This document shows, in pieces, positions 36,240 to 47,640 of a stretch of DNA of 64,000 nt (position 1 is the stretch's first letter; each line of letters begins with the position of its first letter). The translations under genes were made by a program, and so were the position numbers. The stretch is taken from the NCBI GenBank assembly GCA_916613615.1, contig OU744736.1, positions 56,161,205 to 56,225,204 of the forward strand, in the 5' to 3' direction. Below the pieces are notes generated by a model that worked only from the letters and a program-made list of their open reading frames with translations, was not told where the DNA came from and made no database searches. Origin of the DNA: Steromphala cineraria. Its lineage: Eukaryota; Mollusca; Gastropoda; Trochida; Trochidae.

Positions 36240-38082
36240 GGGACCGGTCATTTATTACAGGGGGATGGGGGGTGGGTCGGGTTTTTTTCACTTGGGCTTG
36301 TACATAAAAAAATGACCCTCCCCAACTCAATGTAATTTTTTTGGGCGACCCTCCCCATTTATGTGTATTTTTTTCATGACCCTCCCCTAATTCATATCTT
36401 CAAAATATCATAAAATTTGATTTCAGAAATTTATATTAGGGTCTACTTTAACCAAATTTCATTAGCACTTTAAATAATAATTAATTGAATGTTATATTAT
36501 ACACATTTACGCTATGATTATCAGTATATAAATGTATAATTTGGGAAATATGCCTGGGACCAAATGACTTCCTCATAGACTCGACTCACTGTCAAAATAA
36601 TGAACATTGGTTTTTGGTGAAGACAAAATAATAGATTTCATTGATAGATTTGATAGAAGGTTGACATGAATATTTCCTTATTTAAATGCTAGAATGCATT
36701 GTCTCTAAGATAAGAATTGGGAATTGATTAGTCAGGGGTACATAAGAAACTTTAAAATCTAAACGAAAATGTCAGACCTAAATATCAAAAGGGAAAATCT
36801 ATCAATATCAAACTATCAATACAAGACTTAAAAATATATAAAACTTTTTTCATGCCAAAAAGTTGTATGATATTATAAATTCTTAAGATATAAGCTTTTG
36901 TACCCAAATGGCTGATAAATGTATGTAATATTTGATAAACATGTCAAAGATTTTCCTTCCCAAAACCGAAAAACGGAGCAAAATGGAATTTCACCATACA
37001 CAAAACATAACCATGCACCTTCAACAACTTCTGTAATTTTTGCTACAAAATAGATTCAATATGTCAAAAGATTACAAAGGTTTATGGCAAAAACATACAA
37101 GGGATATATGGATCAAAGTGATTGCAAATGTCAGGTTTTGTTACATTTGAATATAATAAGTTTAATGAGTTTGAGTTAGACAATTCACTGGATAACAAAA
37201 TCTTAAGAATTGAAGCAAGAAGTTGACTATGTATGAAGATAACAAGGCACATTTATAACTCATAAAGATAACGTTGATAGGTTTCATCATATTGAAAAAG
37301 AAGAATCTGAACTATGAGATTAACAGGTAAATAGGATAGCAACGCATATATATACGAACAATACGATTGCTGCATAAAAACAGAAAATGTTCCTTGTATC
37401 AGTAATTCAAGAATCAACATTGAAATTCATTTCATATTTTTATTTTCTCTGCTTCATAATAAGTTTGAAATAGTTGTTAGGATATATCCACTGACAAATA
37501 TTGAAGATTTATAAATATTGATCAAGTTATAGGTTTTATAAATTTTTCTAATATCATAAAAAGTGTCACTCTCAGAAAAAAACTAATAATCATTGTGATT
37601 AATTATATAACTGGTTCTTTTACAACAATATTCTTATTCAGGGTTGACAATGCATCTAAATATCTTTTCAAGATACAACAATCAGTAACAAGAGCCTTAA
37701 ATATATAAATTGTCTGTCCTCGTATAGCTATCAGTTCAGTTCAGCTGTTCCATGAACATGGGTAAGAAGGCGTGTGGCTTATATTAACCGTTTTAAGGGA
37801 AGTCTTATGATGGAATTCTAGTCCTGAACTACTCAAAATGAAAAATATTTGGAACTTTATACCCCCAAAAAAGCTTTGTAATGACATTTTACCGCATCTT
37901 TAAAGTTTTCAAAGAAAGATGGTATTTTTCTTGTCTATTTTAAAATGACCCTCCCCAATCTCTTGTAAATTTTTTCATGACCCTCCCCTAAAGGTTGTAT
38001 ATTTTTTATGACCCTCCCCTTAAAACCCCCGGCCCACCCCCACCCCCCCCCCCCCCCCCCCCTGTAATAAATGACCGGTCCC
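36240..38082. mobile_element. PIF/Harbinger-like non-autonomous element, TTA duplication
   Basis: A perfect 25-bp TIR starts GGGACCGGTCATTTATTACA, with TTA on both sides (36237-36239, 38083-38085). A 3-bp TWA duplication is characteristic of PIF/Harbinger. Removing the 1843 bp plus one TTA rejoins the reverse transcriptase frame of the host LINE without a shift (NRWCEDNDMLINEDKSK). Both subterminal regions contain direct copies of ATGACCCTCCCC followed by T-runs. A run of about 20 C lies beside the right TIR. No transposase. Confidence 0.85.
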
Positions 38083-38608
38083 TTATCTTCACACCACCTG
38101 TTAACTGCATCCAATAGAATATTCAAATCTCTCTCGTTTGCCGCTAATAGGACGACATCATCAGCGTAGGCAAGAATACTTATAATATCTTCATCAACTT
38201 TCACTCCATTCCCTAGCGCACTTATCTTTTTTATCAAATCATTAATGAAAAAATTGAATAAAATCGGTGATAAAACACAACCTTGCTTCAGTCCCCTCTT
38301 CACTGAAAACCACTCTGTATTCTTCTGGTTGACTCTGACGCTGCACTGGACATTATTATAAAGGGACTTGATTGCTGCACACATCTTACTGTCAACTCCA
38401 ATGTCGTTTATTTTGCCCCACAATATATCACGGTTGATTCTATCATACGCTTTTTTAAAGTCGATGAAAGCGACAAACGTTGGTTTCTTCATTGATTTTC
38501 TTGTCTCGACGATGCTTGTCAAAGTGGAAATGTGATCTAACGTTGAGCGACCCTTCCTGAATCCGTTCTGCTCATCCCTGATGACGTCATGCTTCTGGGC
38601 CCAGTTGG

Positions 38609-39055
38609 CCTCAGTCCACAATTAATTTCTAGTGCATTTATCATTAGTGATATTGGTCGCTACAAAGCTACCTGACATTGCGGGACTGGGGGACTTGTTT
38701 TGAAATGAAAATACATACTCTCGACACTACAAAATCGCAGACTAAACTTGGTGTTGACCATGCCGATTTTGAAATATGAATGAAAAATGTCAATATACAC
38801 TGACATGTCAGAGAAAGCACATGAAAATGTACAAAATATGCAGAACCTATGACCCCCACCAATCCAAAAATATTCACTCCAAATTTTTATTAAAATTACC
38901 ACTGAAAGGACCACATCTTACCTCTCCATGAAATCCGGAAACATATGTCTCCAATGTAAACAAACCTAGAAAATAATATCCCACAACACCCTACTATTTC
39001 ATCATTTCCTTCTCGCCCACAACCACTACCGGGTCAAAATAACTGTGACCTGAGG
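38609..39055. mobile_element. 447-bp TIR element with 8-bp duplication
   Basis: The ends CCTCAGTCCACAATTA and (inverse complement) CCTCAGGTCACAGTTA match at 13 of 16 positions. Flanks CCAGTTGG (38601-38608) and CCAGTTTG (39056-39063) match at 7 of 8. It interrupts the host LINE between LSNW and AQKHDVIRDEQ. An 8-bp duplication fits hAT or P-type elements; the class is not resolved. Confidence 0.65.
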
Positions 39056-39363
39056 CCAGTTTGATAGCCTCTCGTTTAACACACTGCAGTAAAGTTTATA
39101 AGTTGCTGGTGCGAGAGTTATCCCTCGATAACTTAGGGGATCTCTTGGGTCAGCGTCCGATGCCTTTGGGATGGGGTTGATGAAACTCTTACACCATAAT
39201 TCCGGTACTTTATGTGAATTGAAACATGTATTAAAAAGTCTGTGTAAAAAAAAACAAGGTAAAGTTATTATCTAAAACTTCATTGGGGATACCATCCACG
39301 CCTGGTGCTTTTCCTCTCTTTGCCCTTTTCAATGCTCGCACAACCTCTTCTACACCAAAAGCA

Positions 39364-39876
39364 TGTCACATAACACCTGTGCTTAAGTGTCTACATTGGC
39401 TTCCCATCGAAGCGAGAATCAAATTCTATGTATTACTTACAAATGTCAACATAATATGGCTCCAGCATATCTTTTAAATTCCTTGGAGCTGCAAAAGATC
39501 TTCGATCCCAGAATTTGAAGCTTCTCCAGATGCCAAAGTATAAAAACACCAGTTATGGACTTAAATCTTTCAGCTGTACTGCTCCAAGACTTTGGAACCA
39601 ACTTCCTTATGTCATCAAAATGTCATCCTCACTGACTGTTTTTAAATCACAGCTCAAAACTCATCTATTTTCTAGCTATTATTCATAGATTCTACCCATA
39701 GACTCTAATTATAAATCCTTAATCAATGCTACCAGTATTACTTTTAGACTTTATTTCATAGCATTTCATCTCATCACCTTAAATTTTCTTATTTTCAATG
39801 CGCTTTGAGCATGCACCTTGTGTATGGATATAGCGCTTTATAAATGCCCATTATTATTATTATTATTATTATTATT
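39364..39876 (+). pseudogene. CR1/L2-like LINE 3' end inserted in the minus-strand LINE
   Basis: HITPVLKCLHWLPIEARIKF, then PRLWNQLPYVIKMSS and FKSQLKTHLFSSYYS with a stop, form the C-terminal end of a CR1/L2-type LINE protein with a frame break near 39475. The 3' UTR has GCGCTTTATAAATGCCC and an (ATT)n tail (39850-39876). The flanking sequence on both sides is the opposite-strand LINE, joining QLSDEIR to FGVEEVVRALKRAKRGKAPG. Confidence 0.75.
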
Positions 39877-41170
39877 CTGATCTCGTCACTAAGCTGTGTT
39901 ACGTCATTATTATCACATGTGACGTCACGCTTAAACGTTGTGTCAAACTTTCTATTAAGCAGCGTCTCATAGTCGTGTCTCCACCTGTTAAGAACGACGT
40001 GTTCGTCTCTACTCACTGTCCCATCTTGAAGGGTCACCTCCATGGGGATACACTTACGTCTCTCACTACCTACCCCAACACGACCTATGGACTTCCAAAA
40101 TTCGCTGGGATTTTCGTCACACATGTCCTCCAAATCTTTGTGTATACTTGCCAGATGTCTTCGTTTTGACTGCTGTACGCCTTTGTCAAATAATTTACGT
40201 TTGTACACATACTCATGTTTAAAAACAGCTTTTTTCACAGTCTCACATTTACACCATGTTCTCTCTGCTAAGCACATTTCATTCCATAACTTATCGAGTG
40301 ATTCATTCCACCAAGGCTGTTTCCTTCTACACTTCCTATGTCTGCTAGATGAACTGCTTATAAACACCCGCTTATAATGTAAACTCTTATTCTTTTCTGT
40401 TTTCAGTACTTCGACAAAGTCAGAATATGCATTATTTAGTTTCTCCTGCTCGTGACTGTTATGTTCCATATCGTGTATGATGGCCTCCAACTGATCGGCA
40501 TACTCCTGTGAATTAGGAAAGTTAGCTGGTACGTTGTCTGTTAACACTTTTACATACTATTCCGTACCTGTAACTTCAACACTAGCTGCTGTTTGGATAT
40601 CCTTAGTCCACTTTATGAGCGAGTGGTCAATCTTCAGTATGTCAGATGAATCAAACACTCCCACACACCCTGCTTTCTCTGCTAACTTACTTGGCCGGAT
40701 AACTTCGAAATTGGAAAATTTATCTAGGGACTCATATGGGACCAGACAAAAATCAACCACAGAACTTCATGTAGTAGCTATAAAAGTAACATCATTGTTA
40801 ATACATTTTCTACCATTCAGGATGCAGAAATTAGCATTAATTAAAAAATCAATCAAAAGTTTACCATGGGAACGGCAATTTTCTAAGCATTTGAAAATCC
40901 GCCACGGATTTTAGGCCTGCCATGGATTCGACTCCTACATATATAATATGTTTTGATATATGGATTATTGTACTATATGGTGTCTTATAAGTTTTTGATA
41001 TTCTAAAAACGTATTACTTGTAACAGGACGTGACACCGAAATAAAATAAGTTTCATCATCATCATCTTCTTCTTCTTCTTCTTAATCTATCTACTTGGAA
41101 CGAGGGACAGAGTTTTCAGCGGCGTCCGTACGTCCTGGTTCTTGTAAACGCGGTATCTCATGAGAGTACA

Positions 41171-41276
41171 TCCTCGGTTACCCAGGGTTTTGTATATGTT
41201 CCGATACTCTCTACTATACCATACTATATATAGTAGAGAGTATCGGAACATATACAAAACCCTGGGTAACCGAGGA
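41171..41276. repeat. Perfect 48-bp-arm inverted repeat with 10-bp loop
   Basis: 41171-41218 (TCCTCGGTTACCCAGGG...) is the exact inverse complement of 41229-41276; the loop is CCATACTATA. ATGAGAGTA lies directly outside on both sides in direct orientation (about 41159 and 41278), like a 9-bp duplication. A CTTCTTCTTCTTCTT run is about 100 bases upstream. Confidence 0.9.
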
Positions 41277-41689
41277 TGATGAGAGTATGAACTCCATGTC
41301 TGCAAATTTGGTCACAGCTAGTCTATCAGCCAGACCCTCAAATAAAATGCAAGTCTACAATAAGACTTGAGAGCTCAATTTTAGGAGAAAATTTCAGTCT
41401 CCTTTTCATCCTTTTTTCTCTCCAAATTTCAGATTTATTGAAATGTCAGAGTTTTATTTTTAGACTAGGTCAAAGCCTACATAGGGAAATTATATGCATG
41501 CACCAGTCACTTTGGGTGACCGTGACCGTATTTTCAATGTCACCACGGCACTTGAACACTTTTTGAAACTGTTGTTTACACATTTTCTAATGAACTGTTG
41601 CACTCAATGTCTTTAAATTAGGTCACAACATTGCGGATAAAACATTGGCTTATTATGATGTTGATCTTATTTATATATAGATATAACAT

Positions 41690-41970
41690 CAAAAGATAGA
41701 TATATGTTATATTTTATCATCCAAAGCAGTGTTCCACAGGAGATATCGCTTGTGGAAGATCAAGCGATATATCCTAGGAGTTTTAGGGCTATGCAGTGTT
41801 CAAAGATGTACCTTTTTCGTGCTAATTTGATGAAAATGAATTTGGATGATAAATAGAATTTCACCCTCGTGTCTTCTGATATCAAGCAAGCCTCGGATAT
41901 TTGTTACTTTTATCAACTTGTGTTGATATATTTGATATCAGAAGACACTTGGGTGAGATTCTCTATGTAT
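41690..41970. repeat. Nested inverted repeats
   Basis: Pairs seen: ATCATCCAAA (41718) with TTTGGATGAT (41841); GATATCGCTTG (41743) with CAAGCGATATATC (41761); and TTTCACCCTCGTGTCTTCTGA (about 41859) with TCAGAAGACACTTGGGTGAG (about 41937). Several hairpins in under 300 bp just left of the 7.65-kb element. It could be one or two small foldback elements; no duplication was identified. Confidence 0.5.
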
Positions 41971-43420
41971 TAACACAAAGAAACTTATTCATAGTTCAGG
42001 TAATAAATCAATCTAAATAAATTTAGATCAACAGATTTTTTATTTTGTCATACTGTTGGTCTAAGATTGACCAGTGTGAGAGGTCGCCCCGTTTCGTATG
42101 CAAATAAGGACTCCGCGATTTGCTCCAATTTTGTTTGTGCTCAATTAAATTCGACGTCACAAACAGTTGCTCATTCAAGAAGTGAACGGAAAAAACATGA
42201 TAGCTTATGGCATGTTCTTAATAACAGTGTGCATTGAGAAAAAATAAATATTGTTTTTGGTACTGATAAAAAAATATCATTAGGTTGGTTTAATTTTGGT
42301 TGTATGAAATAGTTATAGTTTTATGATTAACAAAAAAATCATTATTTCAAAGTTGTTTGGATGGAAATGAGAGAAATTAGTGCAAACGAGTTTGATAAAT
42401 ATTGAGTTACCTCCTCTTGCATGAGGATTTTCGTAAATATTGACATTTATCAGGCTCTAACTTTGTGATTATTATTCGCCACGTTAGTATTTGTGCCATG
42501 TGCAATTATCATCTATCATTGACAACTAGCAAATACGCTAAATCATTTTAAAATGAAAAGAAATAATCTATTAATACATTCAAGCAATCGGAATATTCAT
42601 CGAAATTGTCGCTCTGCTCCGCTCCGAATGACAGAGCTCCGAACATCATCCATTTCAATATGGAAGGGGATGTGTGCCAAAAATGAATTCATGTACAGTC
42701 GTAATTTGCAAGATGTAATTTGTCGTTCTCAACCATGCATTTCTTGAAAAGACAAGTCCAAGTGTGCAAAACTAACATTTCAATCCTGTAAAACTCAACT
42801 TGCTGTTCTCAACTTTACAAAGTTGAAATGTTATTCTAGAAATGTCAAAGACAAATACCGATTTTCTATCTTGAATAAGAGTAATATTCACAATAAGCAA
42901 TGCTGTAAGTTACGTTTTACAGATGGAAAATTAAGAGTTGTAAAATCAGCTTTTGAAAAAAGACTTTTGCATTTCGAGTTTTATATGATTTCGCATTGAC
43001 GGGGGATGTGTGCCAAAAATGATATGGTATGCTTGGTTCTATTAACATGGGAAATTTCTTAGGAATTGAAAGAAATTTATTTTTAATATGGTGCGTTTAA
43101 ACGTTTTCTCTCTACAGTTAAATATCAGAACAAATCTCTAAATATTGACATTAATATGTAGTAAGTTCATGCGCCGTTGGACATACATCGCTGATAGTAT
43201 ATGTATAAAGGTCAGCTGTCCAGAATTGAATAATGAGATAATTAAAGCTAGCCTATCACGGTTTGTGAACTTTGAGAATTGAGTAACACTGTAATAAACG
43301 TCATTTAAAGCTGCTTGTCGCCCGACATGTATGCATGAAATCTAGTTATCAACTAAATATCTAGACATGTTATACAATTCTTTAGGAATAATTAGTGCAC
43401 GATTCACCTATGGATGGGGT

Positions 43421-43484
43421 ATATATAGGGGAACGTTTGCTAAGGAAGCATTAACGGTTTTCCCTTCATCCAACTAGGTGAGTC
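43421..43484 (+). promoter_or_regulatory. TATA-like promoter and short exon-like segment with donor
   Basis: GGGGTATATATAGGGGAACG is a strong TATA context. About 30 bases downstream begins the segment that ends CCAACTAG|GTGAGT at 43477, a consensus splice donor. This suggests a transcription start and a non-coding first exon. No transcript can be shown from sequence alone. Confidence 0.4.
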
Positions 43485-44205
43485 TAATTTTAACTGCTTT
43501 CAAATATATTTGTGTTTCTTAATTACTGAAATGACGACCATTATGACTGTATCTGATGTATTCAGCTAGTGTGTATAAAATGTGATGTTGACGTTGAAAT
43601 ATTTGCCTTTTACTTGTATATCGTAGCTAACAAATTATTGAACTGATTATACGTGATATGTGAGTTCATTGTATATCGTAGCTAACTAATTATTGAACTG
43701 ATTATACGTGATATGTGAGTTCATTGTATATCGTAGCTAACTAATTATTGAACTGATTATACGTGATATGTGAGTTCATTGTATATCGTAGCTAACTAAT
43801 TATTGAACTGATTATACTTGATATATGAGTTCATTAATATGAGAGACAGCAGAAGCTGAATAAAAGTGTGCTTTTGGTTTATGGTTATGAAAGAGCCGGA
43901 CATAGGAAATGAATATGTGATTATTGTTGGAATATTGTTAAAGTATAATTGATGTGACAATACTGTTAATGATGAATTGAATATTGAACAGGATAATATA
44001 TCCCTGTGTACAAGTCAATGATAATGATGATTGTATTCGATGTACGTACCTTCTGTAAATATGATGAGCTCAATGTATTCTGATTGACATGTCTTTCCAT
44101 TTATGATTATTACCATTATATACTTATTATGACTTGGTGTGTGTATTGTATAATTATATGTTATTTGAATAAAAGATTAACGGTTTTCCCTTCATCCAAC
44201 TAGGT
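43450..44205 (+). repeat. 30-bp perfect direct repeat, 726 bp apart
   Basis: Copies at 43450-43479 and 44176-44205 (ATTAACGGTTTTCCCTTCAT...). The first follows a TATA box and ends at a splice-donor-like GTGAGT. The second follows GAATAAAAG, a polyadenylation signal, and continues into GTCTTGGTGTTGTTG. Confidence 0.85.
43617..43836 (+). repeat. Four tandem copies of a 55-bp unit
   Basis: TATATCGTAGCTAACTAATT starts at 43617, 43672, 43727 and 43782. The units are almost identical, so amplification was recent; the last copy has a few changes. Confidence 0.95.
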
Positions 44206-44529
44206 CTTGGTGTTGTTGTGTAGTGTTGTGGGTAGCCATCTCTACCGAGCCTAATTCCCCAAACCGAAGGCCACAAGTTGAAAAACAGGTTGTTAGCCAC
44301 AAGTTATAGAAGTGGCTAAAACCTTGTTAATAGTTCGTTAAAGCAGACATTTGACCGGCGCGCGCTGATAATGCAACCGGCACGAGAAAGGAACATGTTT
44401 ACTTTTTGTAAGCGGCTGACCTTGCTTACCGAAACAAATACCCAAATGACAGAAAAACTGACTAATGTACGTTTTAAGCATAAGCAGAAGTATATAGGGT
44501 TCATTCTGTACGTCCATCCTTCTGCCTGA

Positions 44530-45125
44530 CCGTCACAAAATCTGTCCAGAGCATATCGCAACAACTATACAGATCTGCTAGCTTCACCAAACTTCATACA
44601 CCTATCAACCATGATCCCTAGATGTGCCTTTTGAGGGTTAGACTAACTTTTATGGGGGCAGTTTCCATCCATATATGAAAAAAGTTATTCGATTATAAAA
44701 TCCTTTGTTCAGATCTTATTTCCTGAAATATACATCTCAGCTTTACCAAATTATCTACACATGTCAATCATGATTTTGGATATGCCTTTTGAAAGTTGAA
44801 CAAAATGTGAATTTTCTTTTCTGTGACTAACAAAGTAAAAATATTTTTGCCCTCAGCACAACTCGTAGAATTTCATGAAGACTACCTCGAATTTGAAACA
44901 AAGATCAACCACTATCCCTAGATGTATCTTTTAATGGTAAACCTTATTAATGAAGATAGTTTTGTGGTTTCAGTGATCATGGGACTGACACAATGACTTA
45001 CCTTTAAAACTCTATACTCAACTATCATACAACCTTAAACACTGTTTATCAAATTTACTGTTTGAAATCCTTTGAACAAATTTGGGAGTGTTGCTATGTG
45101 AGCTCTGCTCGGAACTTCACTTGTT
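44530..45125 (+). repeat. Interspersed repeat with GAGCATATCG start
   Basis: CAGAGCATATCGCAACAACT, CTTCACCAAACTTCATACAC and AGATGTGCCTTTTGAGGGTT match the repeats at 24665 and 28265. It ends around TATGTGAGCTCTGCTCGGAA, a weak hairpin. It is absent from the right arm of the large element. Confidence 0.5.
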
Positions 45126-45182
45126 GATTAAAGTAATCCAAATATTGTTAATGTTGTGTTGATAATATCTGTATGCCACTAT

Positions 45183-45546
45183 ATTGGCATTCTTTCCCCA
45201 CAGAGGCAGATAAAGTCATGAAATATCGATACAGCTTCTATTCTATTACGCCGACTTTGTGGCATAAAATTGGAGATGCCTGATTAAAGGCAATTAAAAT
45301 TAGTTGTGCAATCAGCGAACGCTGTTCTAAAATCATCAATTTGGCTACCGAAGCATGGTGATGTATTGTGATATGAATCACCCTTTCCATTCGAGAAGCG
45401 TTGTCATGTGATAAAGAAATTCAAATTGATTATTATGTTATTTTTTTCCGCCTGCGGAACTGCTGGAACCCACGGATTTCGGTTAGTTAGAACAGAGGCT
45501 GTATCAACATTTCATGACTTTATCTGCCTATGTCGGGAGAGTACGG
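45183..45546. mobile_element. Long-TIR miniature element in the left arm
   Basis: The left end CATTCTTTCCCCACAGAGGC and the right end (inverse complement CGTACTCTCCCGACATAGGC) lead into a shared AGATAAAGTCATGAAAT. The left terminus shares CATTCT(C/T)TCCCCACAGAGGC with the element at 34527. The right half is also present, inverted, at 47735-47930 in the other arm. No clear target duplication was found. Confidence 0.55.
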
Positions 45547-46699
45547 AACCGTAGAGGAGACATTGAATGATAGTTAGTCGTGGCCACGAGGTAATATGTC
45601 GTGGCCACGATTTAAGTGACCCAATAGATTTTAAGTATTGGTCGGCCATTTTGTTGAGAGATAAACGTAGTAGAGATGTTATGATTGGTGCTTTAAGCCC
45701 CTCAAAGAGGAGGGCAGGGGTGTAAGACCGAAAATAAATCTGGAGGTTCTGCTTCCCTCTAAATGAGGGTCATTTTATCGAAATCATACTCTCTATGCAA
45801 TGGCTATTATAACGAATATATCAGTTTTGGTCAATGACATTTGTGTTAGTTCTCCAAGACAACCTTTTTATTTGAATAAAACGTTATCATTAAGGCTATG
45901 AAATCTAAATTACGCTTTTTGTCGTTCATATCCCACTCCTTATTAAATATTTCATTTTACGCATATGACGTGTTGCAACTAGAAAGATCTATAAAAGTCC
46001 TACCCAATGCAATCAAGGCTTATTGATAGATCCAAAGAATGGGGTATAAAAAAAACCAAGTATATTAAATTTGGTTACTCTATAAAGTATTCAATCAAAA
46101 AGGATTTATCAATAATCCATTTATAATTTCACAATCACTTAAAATATTCATGCATGTTATTACTACGCATGTGTAATATATTATACAGAAGTACCACTCA
46201 AAACCCTTAAGATTTACTATACACTTAATATACTTTTACAGTTTTATATATCTTTTGTTTTGATATAAGTTTAACTCATCAGAATTTATGCTATAAAGTC
46301 ACTATTTATCATGCATCTATATCATATGTTTCATCCTAGCACCATTTTCCTAACATAAAACATATATCTATCTTTGAATATCAATCCAAAAGGCTGGCGG
46401 CTATATATCTGCACAGCATGCATCTATAATTACTCTTATAACTTAATCATTATTATAATCCAATCAATCAATATTCTATTTTATTAAGTCTGGATTTTCG
46501 TAACAGTGTTAATATTCAAATGTTAATAGAAGTTCAAGATATAAAGATGTTCATCCGTCATAATACATATAGAGGCGGCCATACTGTAAAATACCAAAAA
46601 CCGTGATTAAGTACCCCTATATTGTAGTTGATATCAGACTGTTTCAACAACTTCTGAAGGTACCAAAATATATTTGTAACAGCTTCTAAGAACACACAA

Positions 46700-47640
46700 A
46701 TTCAAGATAATAACCTTCGCTCTACCGTAAAGTTAACTGTAACCCCCGCTTTGCCCTAACAATCGTCTACCCCTTGTTTCAATAACCCTCGCTTTACCGT
46801 ATAACTGCAACCCTCTTTTCTCATTACTATCAATTCACCGAATATTTCACGGTATCCCTAGCTTTGCCCCAACTACCCTCTTTAATCCTCTGCGTAACCC
46901 TCGATTTCCTGACCCTCCCTTAACAATATACCTAATTATAACACCACTTTTGTCCTAACTTACTACGTTTTATTCGTTTTCATTACCCTCACTTTACAAT
47001 AGTATATCTCACTGCAACCCTCATTTTCCATAACCCTCGTGTCCATGATTCCTCGTTTTACAGTAAACTGAGTATAACACTTGTATTTTCCTTAATTCCC
47101 TACTCGTTTTCCTCACCCTGGCTATACTGTTTACCTTTAACTGTAACCCTTGCGTTGCCCTATACCTCTTAGTAAACCTCTTTTAATAACCCTCAATTAC
47201 CGTCTACCTAACTGCAATTTTCGCTTTGATCTAAACCCCTAGGTACCACTCGTTTTCATACTACTCCTTTTATTACATGCCAAGTGCTCCAGATATAAGA
47301 ATCATATCTGCGAATTTTAGGTATTCTGCGTATTTTGAGCACTGATGCCTAACATTACACCCCTTACCCTGCTTTACAATATACCTAACTGTAACCGCCA
47401 CTTTTCGCAAAATCCTACGGCATAACTCCTCCTGTAACCCGAACTTAAAAGTATATCTAACTTTAACCCTCGCTCTTATCCTCTACATGAGCCGTCACTT
47501 TGCCCTCACCTTCTAGTAACCCTTGTTTCATAACCCTCTCTTTTGCGTATACCTTATTGTAACCCTTGCTTTACCCTTACCCTCATCGTACACCTCGTGT
47601 CCAAAACCCTCGCATAACCGTCGGGATTTTGATCGAAAAC
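46700..47640 (+). repeat. Degenerate TAACCCT-rich tandem region
   Basis: TAACCCTCG, TAACCCTTG and similar words recur about every 30-70 bases, mixed with CTTTACCGTA, TACCTAACTGTAAC and GCTTTGCCCTA. The strand is C/T-rich over about 900 bp. It looks like a heavily diverged minisatellite whose unit includes a telomere-like TAACCC word, placed at the centre of the 7.65-kb element. Confidence 0.6.

Larger units (their letters stand above)
34303..40893 (-). pseudogene. 5'-truncated LINE carrying four later insertions
   Basis: Flanked by AAAATCCGCCAC on both sides (34291-34302, 40894-40905), a 12-bp target duplication. Order on the minus strand: end of the AP-type endonuclease (NFCILNGRKC, VVDFCLVPYESLDKFSN, DHSLIKW; 40830-40557) with an in-frame stop; a linker (40547-39877); reverse transcriptase (CKSFINPIPKASDAD, LSYRGITLAPATYK, EQNGFRKGRSTLDHI, FVAFIDFKKAYDRI, KQGCVLSPILFNFF and the catalytic ILAYADDVVLL; 39363-38083); the post-core part (GGMPFKVYSKLFDTMVWSTL, 36239-35585); and the zinc motif CFDCVEDEAHVLLSC near 35320. 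The 3' UTR ends with a GTCTGTCTGTC tail. Insertions at 39364-39876, 38609-39055, 36240-38082 and 34527-35127 split it, and a frameshift lies near 35590. It shares its C-terminal plan with the LINEs at 18043, 20060 and 50672; I do not assign a clade. Confidence 0.85.
33494..40947. mobile_element. Foldback-type element split by a LINE
   Basis: The left end ATTATATATATGTAGGACTC and the right end (inverse complement ATTATATATGTAGGAGTC) are inverted. Next to each lie words of the type ATCCATGGCGGATTT in changed order, so the ends are assembled from short repeats. Without the LINE at 34303-40893 it would be about 860 bp. It contains the three TGACGTCA sites at 33586-33624. The target duplication is unresolved. 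Confidence 0.55.
43039..44333 (+). mobile_element. 1.29-kb insert in the left arm only
   Basis: The right arm reads through GCTTGGTTCGTTAAAGC, an empty site, whereas the left arm has GCTTGGTT, then CTATTAACATGG ... CCTTGTTAATAG, then TTCGTTAAAGC. The ends are short inverted repeats (11 of 12). Inside are a TATA-like promoter, a 55-bp tandem repeat, a 30-bp direct repeat and a hairpin TTAGCCAC/GTGGCTAA (44293-44319). The element class is unknown; it is not an ordinary LTR pair. Confidence 0.6.

Noticed and set aside
43400..44210. A pair of LTRs of a small retrotransposon
   Set aside because: Only 30 bp are repeated, with no TG...CA ends, primer-binding site or polypurine tract, so an LTR pair is not supported.
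46700..47640. A real telomere or chromosome end
   Set aside because: The units are diverged and irregular, and unrelated unique-looking sequence continues on both sides inside a transposon.
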